61,834 bases of DNA, taken from positions 1 through 61,834 of the forward strand of contig JAGBBV010000018.1 in assembly GCA_017938315.1 (NCBI GenBank). Direction: 5' to 3'. Under the pieces are notes generated by a model. The model had not been told where the DNA came from, did no database searches, and saw only the letters and a program-made list of their open reading frames with translations. Below are positions 44,619 to 53,816 of the stretch, piece after piece. Position 1 is the stretch's first letter; every line of letters starts with the position of its first letter. The stretch comes from Lachnospiraceae bacterium. Its GTDB lineage: Bacteria; Bacillota; Clostridia; Lachnospirales; Lachnospiraceae. The position numbers and the translations under genes are program-made.

Positions 44619-44642
44619 GCAGGCGGGACAAAACCCGCCTGC
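44619..44642 (+). promoter_or_regulatory. Intergenic hairpin without T-run
   Basis: GCAGGCGGG-acaaaa-CCCGCCTGC, a perfect 9-bp GC-rich stem, is followed by TATATCG rather than a T-run. Placed between binding-protein and ATPase genes it probably protects the chvE mRNA 3' end and sets the high ratio of binding protein to transporter. Confidence 0.7.
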
Positions 44643-44721
44643 TATATCGTAAAGAAAATGAAAGATTATGAAAAAATTTATTGGTTAAATGTTGCAGAAT
44701 AGTTGATAGGGAGGGATACAC

Positions 44722-46266
44722 TTGGCGAAGATATTACTGGAAATGAAAAATATAACCAAAACATTCCCCGGCGTTAAGGCACTTGACAATGTAAATTTGC
44801 AGGTAGAAGAAGGAGAAATTCATGCTCTTGTTGGTGAAAACGGTGCAGGCAAATCTACATTGATGAATGTTCTGAGCGGAATATATCCATATGGTACCTA
44901 TGAAGGTGATATTGTTTATGATGGTGAAATATGTCAATTTAATACCATTAAAGACAGTGAAGAAAAGGGTATCGTTATTATTCATCAGGAATTAGCACTC
45001 ATTCCTTACATGACGATTGGTGAAAATATGTTCCTCGGAAATGAAAGAGGAAGTAAGTTTAAAATTAATTGGAACGAAACTAATGACCTTGCAGCAGAGT
45101 ATTTAAAGACCGTAGGTCTTAAGGAGATGCCGCAGGTTTTGATTAAAGATATAGGTGTAGGTAAACAACAGCTTGTTGAAATTGCAAAGGCACTTGCAAA
45201 GAAGGCAAAACTGCTCATTCTGGATGAGCCTACCGCATCCTTAAATGAAGATGATTCCAAGGCTTTACTGGAATTGCTTCTTAAATTAAAAAAAGAAGGA
45301 TTAACATCCATTATTATTTCTCATAAGTTAAACGAAATTTCTTATGTGGCAGATAAAATTACCGTTATCCGTGACGGCTCTACAATTGAAACACTTGATA
45401 AGATGACCGATGATATTTCAGAAGGACGTATTATCAAGGGCATGGTAGGTAGAGAATTGTCTGACCGGTTCCCGAAAAGGGAAAAGAAATGCTTGACCGA
45501 TGAGGTAATGATGGAGGTTAAGAACTGGAGCGTATATCATCCGCTTTACATGGAGAGAAAGGTAGTTGACGACGTCAGCATACATGTAAAGAAAGGTGAA
45601 GTGCTTGGCATTTCCGGACTTATGGGAGCCGGACGTACAGAACTTGCAATGAGTCTTTTTGGAAAAAGTTATGGCCGTGATATTAGCGGAGAGATTGTTA
45701 TCAAGGGCCAGAAAGTAGAGCTGAACTCTGTTCAGGATGCCATCAAACATAAGCTGGCTTATGTAACTGAAGACAGAAAAGGAAACGGACTTATTTTAAG
45801 TAATCCCATTAAGATTAATACCACGTTAGCAAATCTGGGTGCTGTCAGCAATCATTCTATTATAGATAAGGATAAAGAGTATGCGGCAGCAGTAGAATAC
45901 AAAGAAAAGCTGAAAACAAAATGTCCTACCGTAGAACAGAATGTAGGAAATTTAAGTGGTGGAAACCAGCAAAAGGTTCTGCTTGCAAAATGGATGTTTG
46001 CTGAGCCGGACATCTTGATTTTGGATGAACCTACCAGAGGTATTGATGTAGGTGCAAAATACGAAATTTATTGTATTATCAATCAGTTGGTAGCAGAGGG
46101 TAAATCTGTTATCATGATTTCATCTGAAATGCCGGAAATCCTTGGTATGTGTGACAGAATTTATGTCATGAACGAAGGAAAAATGGTGGGAGAACTTTCC
46201 GGTGAGGAAGCTACCCAAGAAATTATCATGTCACATATTTTAAAAGCTGACAGTAAAGGAGAATAG
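44722..46266 (+). CDS. mmsA: Sugar ABC transporter ATPase, MmsA/GguA type
   Basis: Double ATPase of 514 residues. First domain: Walker [10 protein letters not shown] (about 38-46), signature [13 protein letters not shown] and Walker [11 protein letters not shown]. Second domain: [12 protein letters not shown] in place of Walker A, signature [14 protein letters not shown] and Walker [11 protein letters not shown], as in RbsA/XylG/GguA. The start is a TTG at 44722 with GGGAGGG six bases before it. Three bases separate it from the permease gene. Confidence 0.94.
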   Translation: MAKILLEMKNITKTFPGVKALDNVNLQVEEGEIHALVGENGAGKSTLMNVLSGIYPYGTYEGDIVYDGEICQFNTIKDSEEKGIVIIHQELALIPYMTIGENMFLGNERGSKFKINWNETNDLAAEYLKTVGLKEMPQVLIKDIGVGKQQLVEIAKALAKKAKLLILDEPTASLNEDDSKALLELLLKLKKEGLTSIIISHKLNEISYVADKITVIRDGSTIETLDKMTDDISEGRIIKGMVGRELSDRFPKREKKCLTDEVMMEVKNWSVYHPLYMERKVVDDVSIHVKKGEVLGISGLMGAGRTELAMSLFGKSYGRDISGEIVIKGQKVELNSVQDAIKHKLAYVTEDRKGNGLILSNPIKINTTLANLGAVSNHSIIDKDKEYAAAVEYKEKLKTKCPTVEQNVGNLSGGNQQKVLLAKWMFAEPDILILDEPTRGIDVGAKYEIYCIINQLVAEGKSVIMISSEMPEILGMCDRIYVMNEGKMVGELSGEEATQEIIMSHILKADSKGE

Positions 46267-46268
46267 GT

Positions 46269-47459
46269 ATGAATAAAGCAAAATCCTTAGAATTTATTAA
46301 AAAGTATACCATGATTATTGTGTTGATTGTGGTTACGGTATTTTTCGCATGGCAGACAAACGGTAATATTCTGTTACCCATGAGTATTAGTAGTTTGATT
46401 TCTCAGAATGCATATGTGTTTATTCTTGCAACCGGTATGTTACTCTGTATATTGACAGGTGGTAACATTGACCTTTCCGTAGGTTCTGTAGTTTGCTTCG
46501 TCGGTGCAATCGGTGCAGTGCTTATGGTTGAAATGAACGTAAATATGTGGGTTGCCATTCTTGTAATGATTTTAGTGGGTACTCTGATTGGTGCTTTTCA
46601 GGGATTTTGGATTGCGTTTGTAAGAATCCCGCCTTTTATTGTTACATTGGCAGGCATGCTTGCATTTAGAGGATTAAGTAACGTAGTATTGGATGGTATG
46701 ACAGTTTCCATTAAAGAATGTACAGCGTTTGTTAATCTCTTTGGTGGTGGTGCAGACTGTTATATTCCTGATTTCTTTGGAAATGGTCCTATAAATATAA
46801 CTTGTATTCTTGCAGGTGTTGTGGCTGCAGTGATTTATGTATTAATGCAGTTTAAAGGTAGAGCGACTAAAGTGAAAAAAGGTTATGAGGTAGAAAAATT
46901 TGGCGTAATGATAGCCAGAGTAATTGTGATAGTTGCAGTAATTATAGCATTATCCATCAGCCTTGCAATGCATAAGGGTATTCCCAGTGTACTAATTTGG
47001 GTATTGGTAGTAATCATGGTTTACGGATATATTACATCTAACACAACAGTAGGACGCTACTTCTATGCAGTAGGTGGAAACGAGAAAGCGACAAGACTTT
47101 CCGGTATCAATACAGATAAAGTATATTTCTTAGCATATACTAACATGGGATTTTTAGCAGCTCTTGCAGGTATGGTAACAATTGCACGTTTGACTTCTGC
47201 ACAGCCTACCTACGGACAGAACTATGAAATGGATGCTATCGGATCCTGCTTCATTGGTGGTGCTTCTGCATACGGTGGTATTGGTACAGTTCCCGGTGTT
47301 ATCATTGGTGCAGTACTCATGGGTATCATTAACCTTGGTATGTCTCTTATGGGAGTAGACCAGAACTGGCAGAAGGTAGTTAAAGGACTTGTTCTGTTAG
47401 CAGCAGTTATCTTCGACGTAGTTTCTAAACGTGGTGGAAAATTAATGGCGAAAAATTAA
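46269..47459 (+). CDS. mmsB: Sugar ABC transporter permease, MmsB/GguB type
   Basis: Permease of 396 residues with about ten helices. Family motifs GGNIDLSVGSVVCFVGAIGA, RIPPFIVTLAGMLAFRGLSN and FIGGASAYGGIGTVPGVIIG. The mid-protein insertion (about 150-235) containing CTAFVNLFGGGADCYIPDFF is typical of the GguB/XylH group rather than RbsC. Together with chvE and mmsA it forms a complete importer for pentoses or hexoses. Confidence 0.94.
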   Translation: MNKAKSLEFIKKYTMIIVLIVVTVFFAWQTNGNILLPMSISSLISQNAYVFILATGMLLCILTGGNIDLSVGSVVCFVGAIGAVLMVEMNVNMWVAILVMILVGTLIGAFQGFWIAFVRIPPFIVTLAGMLAFRGLSNVVLDGMTVSIKECTAFVNLFGGGADCYIPDFFGNGPINITCILAGVVAAVIYVLMQFKGRATKVKKGYEVEKFGVMIARVIVIVAVIIALSISLAMHKGIPSVLIWVLVVIMVYGYITSNTTVGRYFYAVGGNEKATRLSGINTDKVYFLAYTNMGFLAALAGMVTIARLTSAQPTYGQNYEMDAIGSCFIGGASAYGGIGTVPGVIIGAVLMGIINLGMSLMGVDQNWQKVVKGLVLLAAVIFDVVSKRGGKLMAKN

Positions 47460-47481
47460 TTTCTATATATCAAGTCAAGAG

Positions 47482-47516
47482 AAGGACCCGGAGTTTTCCG
47501 GGTTCTTTTTTTAATG
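47482..47516 (+). terminator. Terminator of the transporter operon
   Basis: GGACCCGG-agtttt-CCGGGTTC followed by seven T. Confidence 0.88.
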
Positions 47517-47607
47517 ATAAGTTTTATGCATTTTTAAGGTGCATAAATCTGTGAAATGTAGTATAGTTAAATAGATTTGAGGGTATTTTTACACAAGGAG
47601 GATGGAT

Positions 47608-48495
47608 ATGGCATTTGTGATTATTACAGACTCAGCGTCTGATGTATCGGAAAGCTTGATTAAAGAATATAATTTACATGTGATTCCTACACCGGTTACC
47701 ATAGACGGAAAGGATTACTTTGACGGAGTGACTGTTTTTCCGGATAAGTTCTATGAACTTCAAGCAGAGGGCAGTCATGAAATAAAAACATACCACATTA
47801 ATCAATTTATGTTTCATCAGAACTTTCTCCCTTATGCGGAACGCGGTGATGAAGTTTTATATATTTGTTTTTCCACAGGAATTGCGGGTACTTTTAATGC
47901 GGCTACCCTTGCCTATGAGCAGGTGCAGGAAGAATATCCGGATTTCAAAATGACGATTTTGGACACAAAGTGTGCATCTGTGGGATACGGTCTTGTGGTT
48001 GCAAAACTTCTTAAAATGCAAAAAGAGGGCGCATCAAAAGAACTGTTACTTGAGGCGGCACAGTATTTCTGTGAACATATGGAACATGCGGTTACGGTTG
48101 TGGAACTTGACTATTTGTTTAAGGGTGGAAGACTCAGTAAGACTTCTTTCCTTGCAGGAACTGTTTTGGATATTAAACCAATCATTATTGTGGATGAAAA
48201 CGGTTCATTAAAGGCTGTGGAAAAAGTGCGTGGATGGAAAAAAGCACAGAAGAGAATTCTCGACATGGTAGGAGAGAAGGGCAAGAATTTAAGTGAGCAG
48301 ATGGTAGGAATCTGTTATGGAACGGATAAAGAGTCTTATGACTATATAAAAGAGCAGCTGACAGAGCGTTACGGAATTACAAAATTTGTGGAAGAGAGAG
48401 TTGGCTGTGCTATCGGAGCCCATACCGGCCCCGGCATTTTGGGGATTACGTTCTTAAATGAAACGGATGAAAAATACGAGAAGTATTTGAAATAG
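47608..48495 (+). CDS. DegV-family fatty-acid-binding protein
   Basis: Second DegV/FakB-like protein: FVIITDSASDVSESLIKEYN, FSTGIAGTFNAATLAYEQV, DYLFKGGRLSKTSFLAGTVL and GAHTGPGILGITFL. 295 residues. Two ATGs lie close together; 47608 is used because it is six bases from AAGGAGG while 47602 touches it. It is followed ten bases later by the SufC-like gene, so the three may be one transcript. It is only moderately similar to the protein at 36294-37184, so the two may bind different fatty acids. Confidence 0.9.
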   Translation: MAFVIITDSASDVSESLIKEYNLHVIPTPVTIDGKDYFDGVTVFPDKFYELQAEGSHEIKTYHINQFMFHQNFLPYAERGDEVLYICFSTGIAGTFNAATLAYEQVQEEYPDFKMTILDTKCASVGYGLVVAKLLKMQKEGASKELLLEAAQYFCEHMEHAVTVVELDYLFKGGRLSKTSFLAGTVLDIKPIIIVDENGSLKAVEKVRGWKKAQKRILDMVGEKGKNLSEQMVGICYGTDKESYDYIKEQLTERYGITKFVEERVGCAIGAHTGPGILGITFLNETDEKYEKYLK

Positions 48496-48504
48496 GAGAG
48501 TATT

Positions 48505-49233
48505 ATGCTTGAAGTAAAGAACCTGGTTTTTCGCCCCATAGATAATGGTGTGGAGAAAAGTATTATTGACGATATCAGTTTTACGGTGGCAGACGGTGAA
48601 ATGATTGTAATTACCGGTCCCAACGGCGGAGGAAAGTCTACCATGGCAAAACTCCTTATGGGAATTGAAAAACCTGACAGTGGCCAGATTTTATTAGACG
48701 GTGTGGACATCACAAAACTTACCATTGCAGAGCGCGCTAATGCAGGAATCGGGTTTGCCTTCCAACAGCCGCCACGCTTTAAAGGGATGACAGTAGAGAG
48801 GCTGTTGTCATTAGCAGCAGGATGTGAACTTCCTGAAAAGAAATGTTGTGATTTATTAAGCAACGTAGGGCTTTGTGCCAGAGAGTATTTAAAAAGGGAA
48901 GTAGACAATACGCTATCCGGCGGCGAGATGAAGCGATTGGAAATAGCTTCCGTACTGGCAAAAGAGCATAACCTTTTTATTTTTGATGAGCCGGAAGCGG
49001 GCATTGATTTGTGGAGTTTTTCTATGTTGGTGAAACAGTTCGAACAGCTTCACAGTAACCATAAGGAGAGTCTTATTTTGATTTCTCATCAGGAAAGAAT
49101 TATTCAGATGGCAGACCGCATTATGGTGATTAAAGACGGAAAGATTGCCAAAATGGGAGCAAAGGAGCAAGTGTTCCCGGGGCTTATGCATCATGAGGGT
49201 GGATGCCGTTGTCAGGGACCACCTTGTGTATAA
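48505..49233 (+). CDS. SufC-like ATPase of a minimal Fe-S assembly pair
   Basis: ABC ATPase of 242 residues without membrane parts. Walker A TGPNGGGKSTM (about 36-46), Q-loop GFAFQQPPRFKGM, signature NTLSGGEMKRLEIASVL and Walker B LFIFDEPEAGID, in the SufC style. The tail is Cys-rich (GGCRCQGPPC), which is unusual and might hold an iron-sulfur cluster. It is directly followed by a SufB/D-like gene but no sufS, sufU or sufD, as in the two-gene SMS systems. GGAG lies six bases before the ATG. Confidence 0.85.
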   Translation: MLEVKNLVFRPIDNGVEKSIIDDISFTVADGEMIVITGPNGGGKSTMAKLLMGIEKPDSGQILLDGVDITKLTIAERANAGIGFAFQQPPRFKGMTVERLLSLAAGCELPEKKCCDLLSNVGLCAREYLKREVDNTLSGGEMKRLEIASVLAKEHNLFIFDEPEAGIDLWSFSMLVKQFEQLHSNHKESLILISHQERIIQMADRIMVIKDGKIAKMGAKEQVFPGLMHHEGGCRCQGPPCV

Positions 49234-49257
49234 TTTATGACAGAAAGGGAAATAAAA

Positions 49258-50184
49258 GTGGCAGAAATCGATCAGGTAACACAATCCATTTTAGAAAAAA
49301 TAGACGATGCCGGATTTGGAAAAGAAGGCGCATATAATTTAAGATATAACGGATATTCCCTGTGTCACGGAAATACCAAAAATATTACGATTAAAAGAAA
49401 AGAAGACGGAAAAGGTATGGAAGTGCATATCAGCGGGGAGACAAAGGGCGAGCAGGTACATATTCCTGTTGTTGTGGCAACTTCCGGTATTACAGATGAG
49501 GTATATAATGATTTTTACATTGAAGATGGTGCAGATGTAACCATTGTGGCAGGCTGTGGTATTCATAACAGTGGATGCAATGATTCCAGACACGATGGCA
49601 TCCATACTTTTCATGTGGGACGAGGTGCCAATGTAAGATACGAAGAGAAGCATTATGGGGAAGGAGAAGGAACCGGAGCCAGAATTTTAAATCCGAAAAC
49701 AAAGATAATTTTGGCTGAGGAAGCTGTATTTACTTTGGATTCTGTTCAAATAGAAGGCGTTGATTCCACCAAACGGGAAACAGAAGTTATTTTAGGTGCA
49801 GGCAGTAAGCTGTTTGTCATGGAAAAACTGATGACTCATGATGAGCAGGTGGCTGTTTCTGACATGGAAGTCCGGATGGAGGGCGAGGAATCGTCAGCAC
49901 AGATTATTTCCAGATCGGTTGCAAAAGGAAAATCCGTGCAAAAGTTCCATCCCAAAGCAATCGGATGTGCACCATGCCATGCTCACATCCAGTGCGATTC
50001 CATTATTATGGACAATGCACAGGTTTGTTCCATTCCGGAAATTGATGCAAAGCATATTGATGCGGCAATTATTCACGAAGCGGCAATCGGAAGAATCAAT
50101 AACGAACAAATGATTAAACTGAACACATTTGGGCTTGATGATGAAGCGGCGGAAGCGGTGATTATTGAAAATTTCCTGAATTAA
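49258..50184 (+). CDS. SufB/SufD-like scaffold protein, short form
   Basis: 308 residues, much shorter than SufB (~465). It is mostly the beta-helix core (VVVATSGITDEVYNDFYIED then GADVTIVAGCGIHNSGCND) and the C-terminal EAAIGRINNEQMIKLNTFGL stretch. Cysteines are clustered (AGCGIHNSGC and IGCAPCHAHIQC), giving candidate cluster ligands. GTG 49258 is preferred: AAAGGG lies at good distance, while the ATG at 49237 has no SD. Family knowledge: SmsB-type proteins are of this length and pair with SmsC. Confidence 0.82.
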   Translation: MAEIDQVTQSILEKIDDAGFGKEGAYNLRYNGYSLCHGNTKNITIKRKEDGKGMEVHISGETKGEQVHIPVVVATSGITDEVYNDFYIEDGADVTIVAGCGIHNSGCNDSRHDGIHTFHVGRGANVRYEEKHYGEGEGTGARILNPKTKIILAEEAVFTLDSVQIEGVDSTKRETEVILGAGSKLFVMEKLMTHDEQVAVSDMEVRMEGEESSAQIISRSVAKGKSVQKFHPKAIGCAPCHAHIQCDSIIMDNAQVCSIPEIDAKHIDAAIIHEAAIGRINNEQMIKLNTFGLDDEAAEAVIIENFLN

Positions 50185-50197
50185 AGGATAAAAGTTT

Positions 50198-51925
50198 ATG
50201 AAGAAATTATTGGTTTATTTAAAAGAATATAAAAAAGAAACTGTACTGGGGCCTCTGTTTAAATTACTGGAGGCTTCTTTTGAACTTATCGTGCCTCTTG
50301 TGGTAGCGTCTATGATTGACATAGGAATTGCAAATGAGGATAAGGGATATATTTTAAAAATGTGTCTGATATTAGCACTCCTTGGCTTTGTTGGTCTGGT
50401 GTGTGCAGTGACGGCACAGTTTTTTGCGGCAAAAGCAGCGGTAGGGTTTGCTACAAAACTTAGGTACGGTTTGTTTGCACATATTCAGACACTCTCCTTT
50501 TCTAAGATGGATAGAGAAGGAACATCTACACTTATTACAAGGCTAACCAGTGATATTAATCAAGTACAGAATGGGGTTAATTTAGTGCTCCGGCTATTTT
50601 TGCGTTCGCCCTTTATTGTATTTGGTGCAATGATCATGGCCTTTACCGTAGATGTGAAAGCAGCAGTTGTTTTTGTGGTAGTTATTCCGCTTTTGTCTGC
50701 TGTTGTCTTCGGTATCATGCTACTTAGCATTCCCTTGTTTAAAAAGGTACAGGAAAACCTGGATAAAGTGCTTGGAATTACAAGAGAAAATCTTACCGGC
50801 GTAAGGGTAATCCGTGCATTTGGACAGGAAACCGGGGAAATTAAAAAGTTTGACGAACAAACGGATGAGTTGAAAAGGATACAGGAACTTTCCGGGAAAG
50901 TTTCTGCCCTTATGAATCCCCTTACCTATGTCATAGTAAATGGGGGATTAATGGTTCTTATTTATATTGGTGCAATCCGGGTGGAAGCAGGAGTGCTCAG
51001 CCAAGGACAGGTGGTTGCCCTTATCAATTATATGTCCCAGATATTGGTCGAACTTGTAAAGTTGGCGAATCTGATTATTACCGTAACCAAAGCGGTGGCT
51101 TGTGGAAACCGCATACAAAGTATTTTGGAAATACAGGAGGGAATGGAGCAGAAAGAAACGGTGGATACCAAGGATGGGGAAAAGGCAGACAATAAAGTGG
51201 AGTTTGAACATGTGAGTCTGGGATACCATGAAGGCGGTGAAGAGGCGCTTACGGATATTCACTTTATGGCAAAAAAAGGAGAAACAATCGGAATCATCGG
51301 AGGTACCGGCAGCGGAAAATCCTCATTGGTAAATCTCATTCCCCGCTTTTATGATGTGACAGCGGGAGCTGTAAAAATAGATGGCAAGGATGTGAGAGAC
51401 TATAATCTTACAGAGCTTCGCGATAAAATCGGTGTGGTAATGCAAAAAGCAGTATTATTTAAAGGAACCATTCGGGATAATCTGCTTTGGGGAAATGAAA
51501 ATGCTACAGATGAAGAACTTTGGGAAGCCCTTTCCATTGCTCAGGCGAAAGAGTTTGTGGAAAAGAAAGAGAACATGCTTGATGAGATGATAACCCAGGA
51601 AGGAAGAAATCTGTCCGGCGGACAAAAACAGCGGCTATCCATTGCGAGAGCCCTGGTAAAAAAACCGGAAATTTTAATATTAGATGATAGTGCATCTGCG
51701 TTAGATTATGCAACAGATGCAGCCCTTCGGAAGACACTGAAAGAAATGCCCGGAGATACAACGGTATTTATTGTGGCACAGAGAGCATCTTCCCTTATGC
51801 ATGCAGATAAAATTATTGTTTTGGATGATGGAGAAGTACAAGAGATAGGAACACATGAGGAGCTTTTAAAAAACTGCGAGGTATATCAGGAAATCTATTA
51901 CAGTCAGTTTGGTGATGGAAAGTAA
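50198..51925 (+). CDS. ABC exporter half-transporter, degenerate-site partner
   Basis: 575 residues: six membrane helices (1-310) and an ATPase domain. Walker A GGTGSGKSS and signature LSGGQKQRLSIARAL are canonical, but Walker B reads ILILDDSAS (Asp where the catalytic Glu should be) and the H-loop reads VAQRAS (Gln for His). Such changes mark the degenerate half of heterodimeric exporters. The next gene, 15 bases on, encodes the other half. Substrate could be drugs, lipids or peptides. AGGATAAAAG precedes the ATG. Confidence 0.92.
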   Translation: MKKLLVYLKEYKKETVLGPLFKLLEASFELIVPLVVASMIDIGIANEDKGYILKMCLILALLGFVGLVCAVTAQFFAAKAAVGFATKLRYGLFAHIQTLSFSKMDREGTSTLITRLTSDINQVQNGVNLVLRLFLRSPFIVFGAMIMAFTVDVKAAVVFVVVIPLLSAVVFGIMLLSIPLFKKVQENLDKVLGITRENLTGVRVIRAFGQETGEIKKFDEQTDELKRIQELSGKVSALMNPLTYVIVNGGLMVLIYIGAIRVEAGVLSQGQVVALINYMSQILVELVKLANLIITVTKAVACGNRIQSILEIQEGMEQKETVDTKDGEKADNKVEFEHVSLGYHEGGEEALTDIHFMAKKGETIGIIGGTGSGKSSLVNLIPRFYDVTAGAVKIDGKDVRDYNLTELRDKIGVVMQKAVLFKGTIRDNLLWGNENATDEELWEALSIAQAKEFVEKKENMLDEMITQEGRNLSGGQKQRLSIARALVKKPEILILDDSASALDYATDAALRKTLKEMPGDTTVFIVAQRASSLMHADKIIVLDDGEVQEIGTHEELLKNCEVYQEIYYSQFGDGK

Positions 51926-51940
51926 AGTTTGAGGTAGAAA

Positions 51941-53719
51941 ATGAAAACGCAGACAACTAAAATAAATCAAAAAGAAACACTGGGAAAGGTGCTTACTTAT
52001 ATCAGACCTCATGGCTTCTTGCTAATTTTAACCATAGTGATGGCGCTTCTTAGCGTTCTTTTGACCTTGTATTTACCGATTCTTACTGGGGATGCGGTTG
52101 ATATCATTGCAGAATTTGTAACAGGAGAAGCAGATAATTCCTTTTTGTGGGGAGAAATCAGGCATATTTTGGCCGCCATGGCAGTGATAATTGCAGCAAC
52201 TGCTGCCACCCAGTGGATTATGAACATTTGTAACAATAAAATTGTGTATAACATCACGCAGGATGTAAGAAAAAAAGCCTTCCGGAAAATAGAGGCGCTA
52301 CCGCTTAAATATTTGGATGTGCATTCCCACGGGGATATTGTGAGCAGAGTGGTGGCAGACGTGGATCAGTTTGCAGACGGCTTGCTGATAGGGTTTACAC
52401 AGTTGTTTACAGGGGTTGTTACTATTTTGGGAACGCTCATCTTTATGCTCTCTGTGGATATAAAAATTACGGCAGTAGTGGTGATTATTACGCCGGTTTC
52501 TTTGTTTGTTGCAAGTTTTATTGCAAAGAAAACCTTCAGTATGTTTAAACTCCAGTCAGAAACAAGGGGAGAACAGACGGCGCTGATTAATGAAATGATT
52601 GGAAATCAAAAGGTTGTACAGGCCTTTAACCGGGAAGATGAGGTACTTAAGACCTTCGAAGAAATCAATGAACGGTTAGAAAAATGTTCTCTGCGGGCAA
52701 TCTTCTTTTCCTCACTTACAAATCCATGCACAAGGTTTGTAAATAGTCTTGTGTATATGGGCGTAGGACTCACAGGTGCTTTTTCCGTGCTGGGCGGTGG
52801 GTTGTCAGTAGGACAACTTACGGTTTTTTTGTCCTATGCAAATCAATATACAAAACCGTTTAATGAAATATCCGGTGTTATTACAGAACTGCAAAATGCC
52901 CTTGCCTGTGCGGACCGTATTTTTGAATTGATTGATGAAAAAGTTGTGGAGGCAGATGAAGCTGACGCTGTTGAGCTGAAAGATATTGAAGGAAGAGTGA
53001 AACTGGAAAATGTCGCCTTCTCTTATGTGCCGGAGAAAAAATTAATCGAAAATTTGAATTTACAGGTAAACCCGGGGCAGAGAATTGCAATTGTAGGTCC
53101 CACCGGTTGCGGTAAGACGACGATTATTAATCTGCTTATGCGGTTTTATGATGTGAACAAAGGAAGCATATCTGTAGATGGCAAAGACATACGTGACATT
53201 ACAAGAAAGTCTCTTAGGGGCTCTTACGGGATGGTTTTGCAGGATACTTGGCTGAAAAGAGGAACCGTTAAGGACAATATAGTAGTCGGCAAACCCGATG
53301 CAACAGAGGAAGAAGTGATTGCAGCAGCAAAAGCATCACATGCACATAGCTTTATAAAAAGATTGCCTGATGGATATAACACGGTAATCGGAGAGGACGG
53401 AGGCAGCTTATCGGGCGGGCAAAAACAGTTGTTATGTATAACGCGCGTTATGCTAAGCCTTCCGCCCATGTTGATTCTTGATGAGGCAACGTCTTCCATT
53501 GACACGCGTACGGAAATAAAAATACAGCAGGCGTTTGCTGCAATGATGGAGGGAAGAACCAGCTTTATCGTGGCACACAGATTGTCCACCATTAAAAGTG
53601 CAGATGTTATTTTGGTTATGAAGGACGGAAATATCATCGAGCAGGGAAATCACGTGCAGTTATTGGAAAAGGGAGGCTTTTATGCACAGCTATATAATAG
53701 TCAGTTTGCAGTGACATAA
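51941..53719 (+). CDS. ABC exporter half-transporter, catalytic partner
   Basis: 592 residues, six helices plus ATPase. Walker A GPTGCGKTT, Walker B MLILDEATSS with the catalytic Glu, and H-loop VAHRLST are all intact. Its own signature is altered (LSGGQKQLLCITRVM), fitting one consensus and one degenerate site in the heterodimer. Short start MKTQTTKINQKETLGKVLTY. GAGGTAG precedes the ATG. The stop is followed by ~75 AT-rich bases containing a possible terminator (AAAAAGCTCCTTTTT). Confidence 0.92.
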   Translation: MKTQTTKINQKETLGKVLTYIRPHGFLLILTIVMALLSVLLTLYLPILTGDAVDIIAEFVTGEADNSFLWGEIRHILAAMAVIIAATAATQWIMNICNNKIVYNITQDVRKKAFRKIEALPLKYLDVHSHGDIVSRVVADVDQFADGLLIGFTQLFTGVVTILGTLIFMLSVDIKITAVVVIITPVSLFVASFIAKKTFSMFKLQSETRGEQTALINEMIGNQKVVQAFNREDEVLKTFEEINERLEKCSLRAIFFSSLTNPCTRFVNSLVYMGVGLTGAFSVLGGGLSVGQLTVFLSYANQYTKPFNEISGVITELQNALACADRIFELIDEKVVEADEADAVELKDIEGRVKLENVAFSYVPEKKLIENLNLQVNPGQRIAIVGPTGCGKTTIINLLMRFYDVNKGSISVDGKDIRDITRKSLRGSYGMVLQDTWLKRGTVKDNIVVGKPDATEEEVIAAAKASHAHSFIKRLPDGYNTVIGEDGGSLSGGQKQLLCITRVMLSLPPMLILDEATSSIDTRTEIKIQQAFAAMMEGRTSFIVAHRLSTIKSADVILVMKDGNIIEQGNHVQLLEKGGFYAQLYNSQFAVT

Positions 53720-53816
53720 ACAAAGAAATAAAAAAATAGTAATTTCGTACAATAATATGGTAAAAAGCTCCTTTTTATGGTAAAATAAAAGCGTTTTGAA
53801 AAAGGAGAATGTGGAA

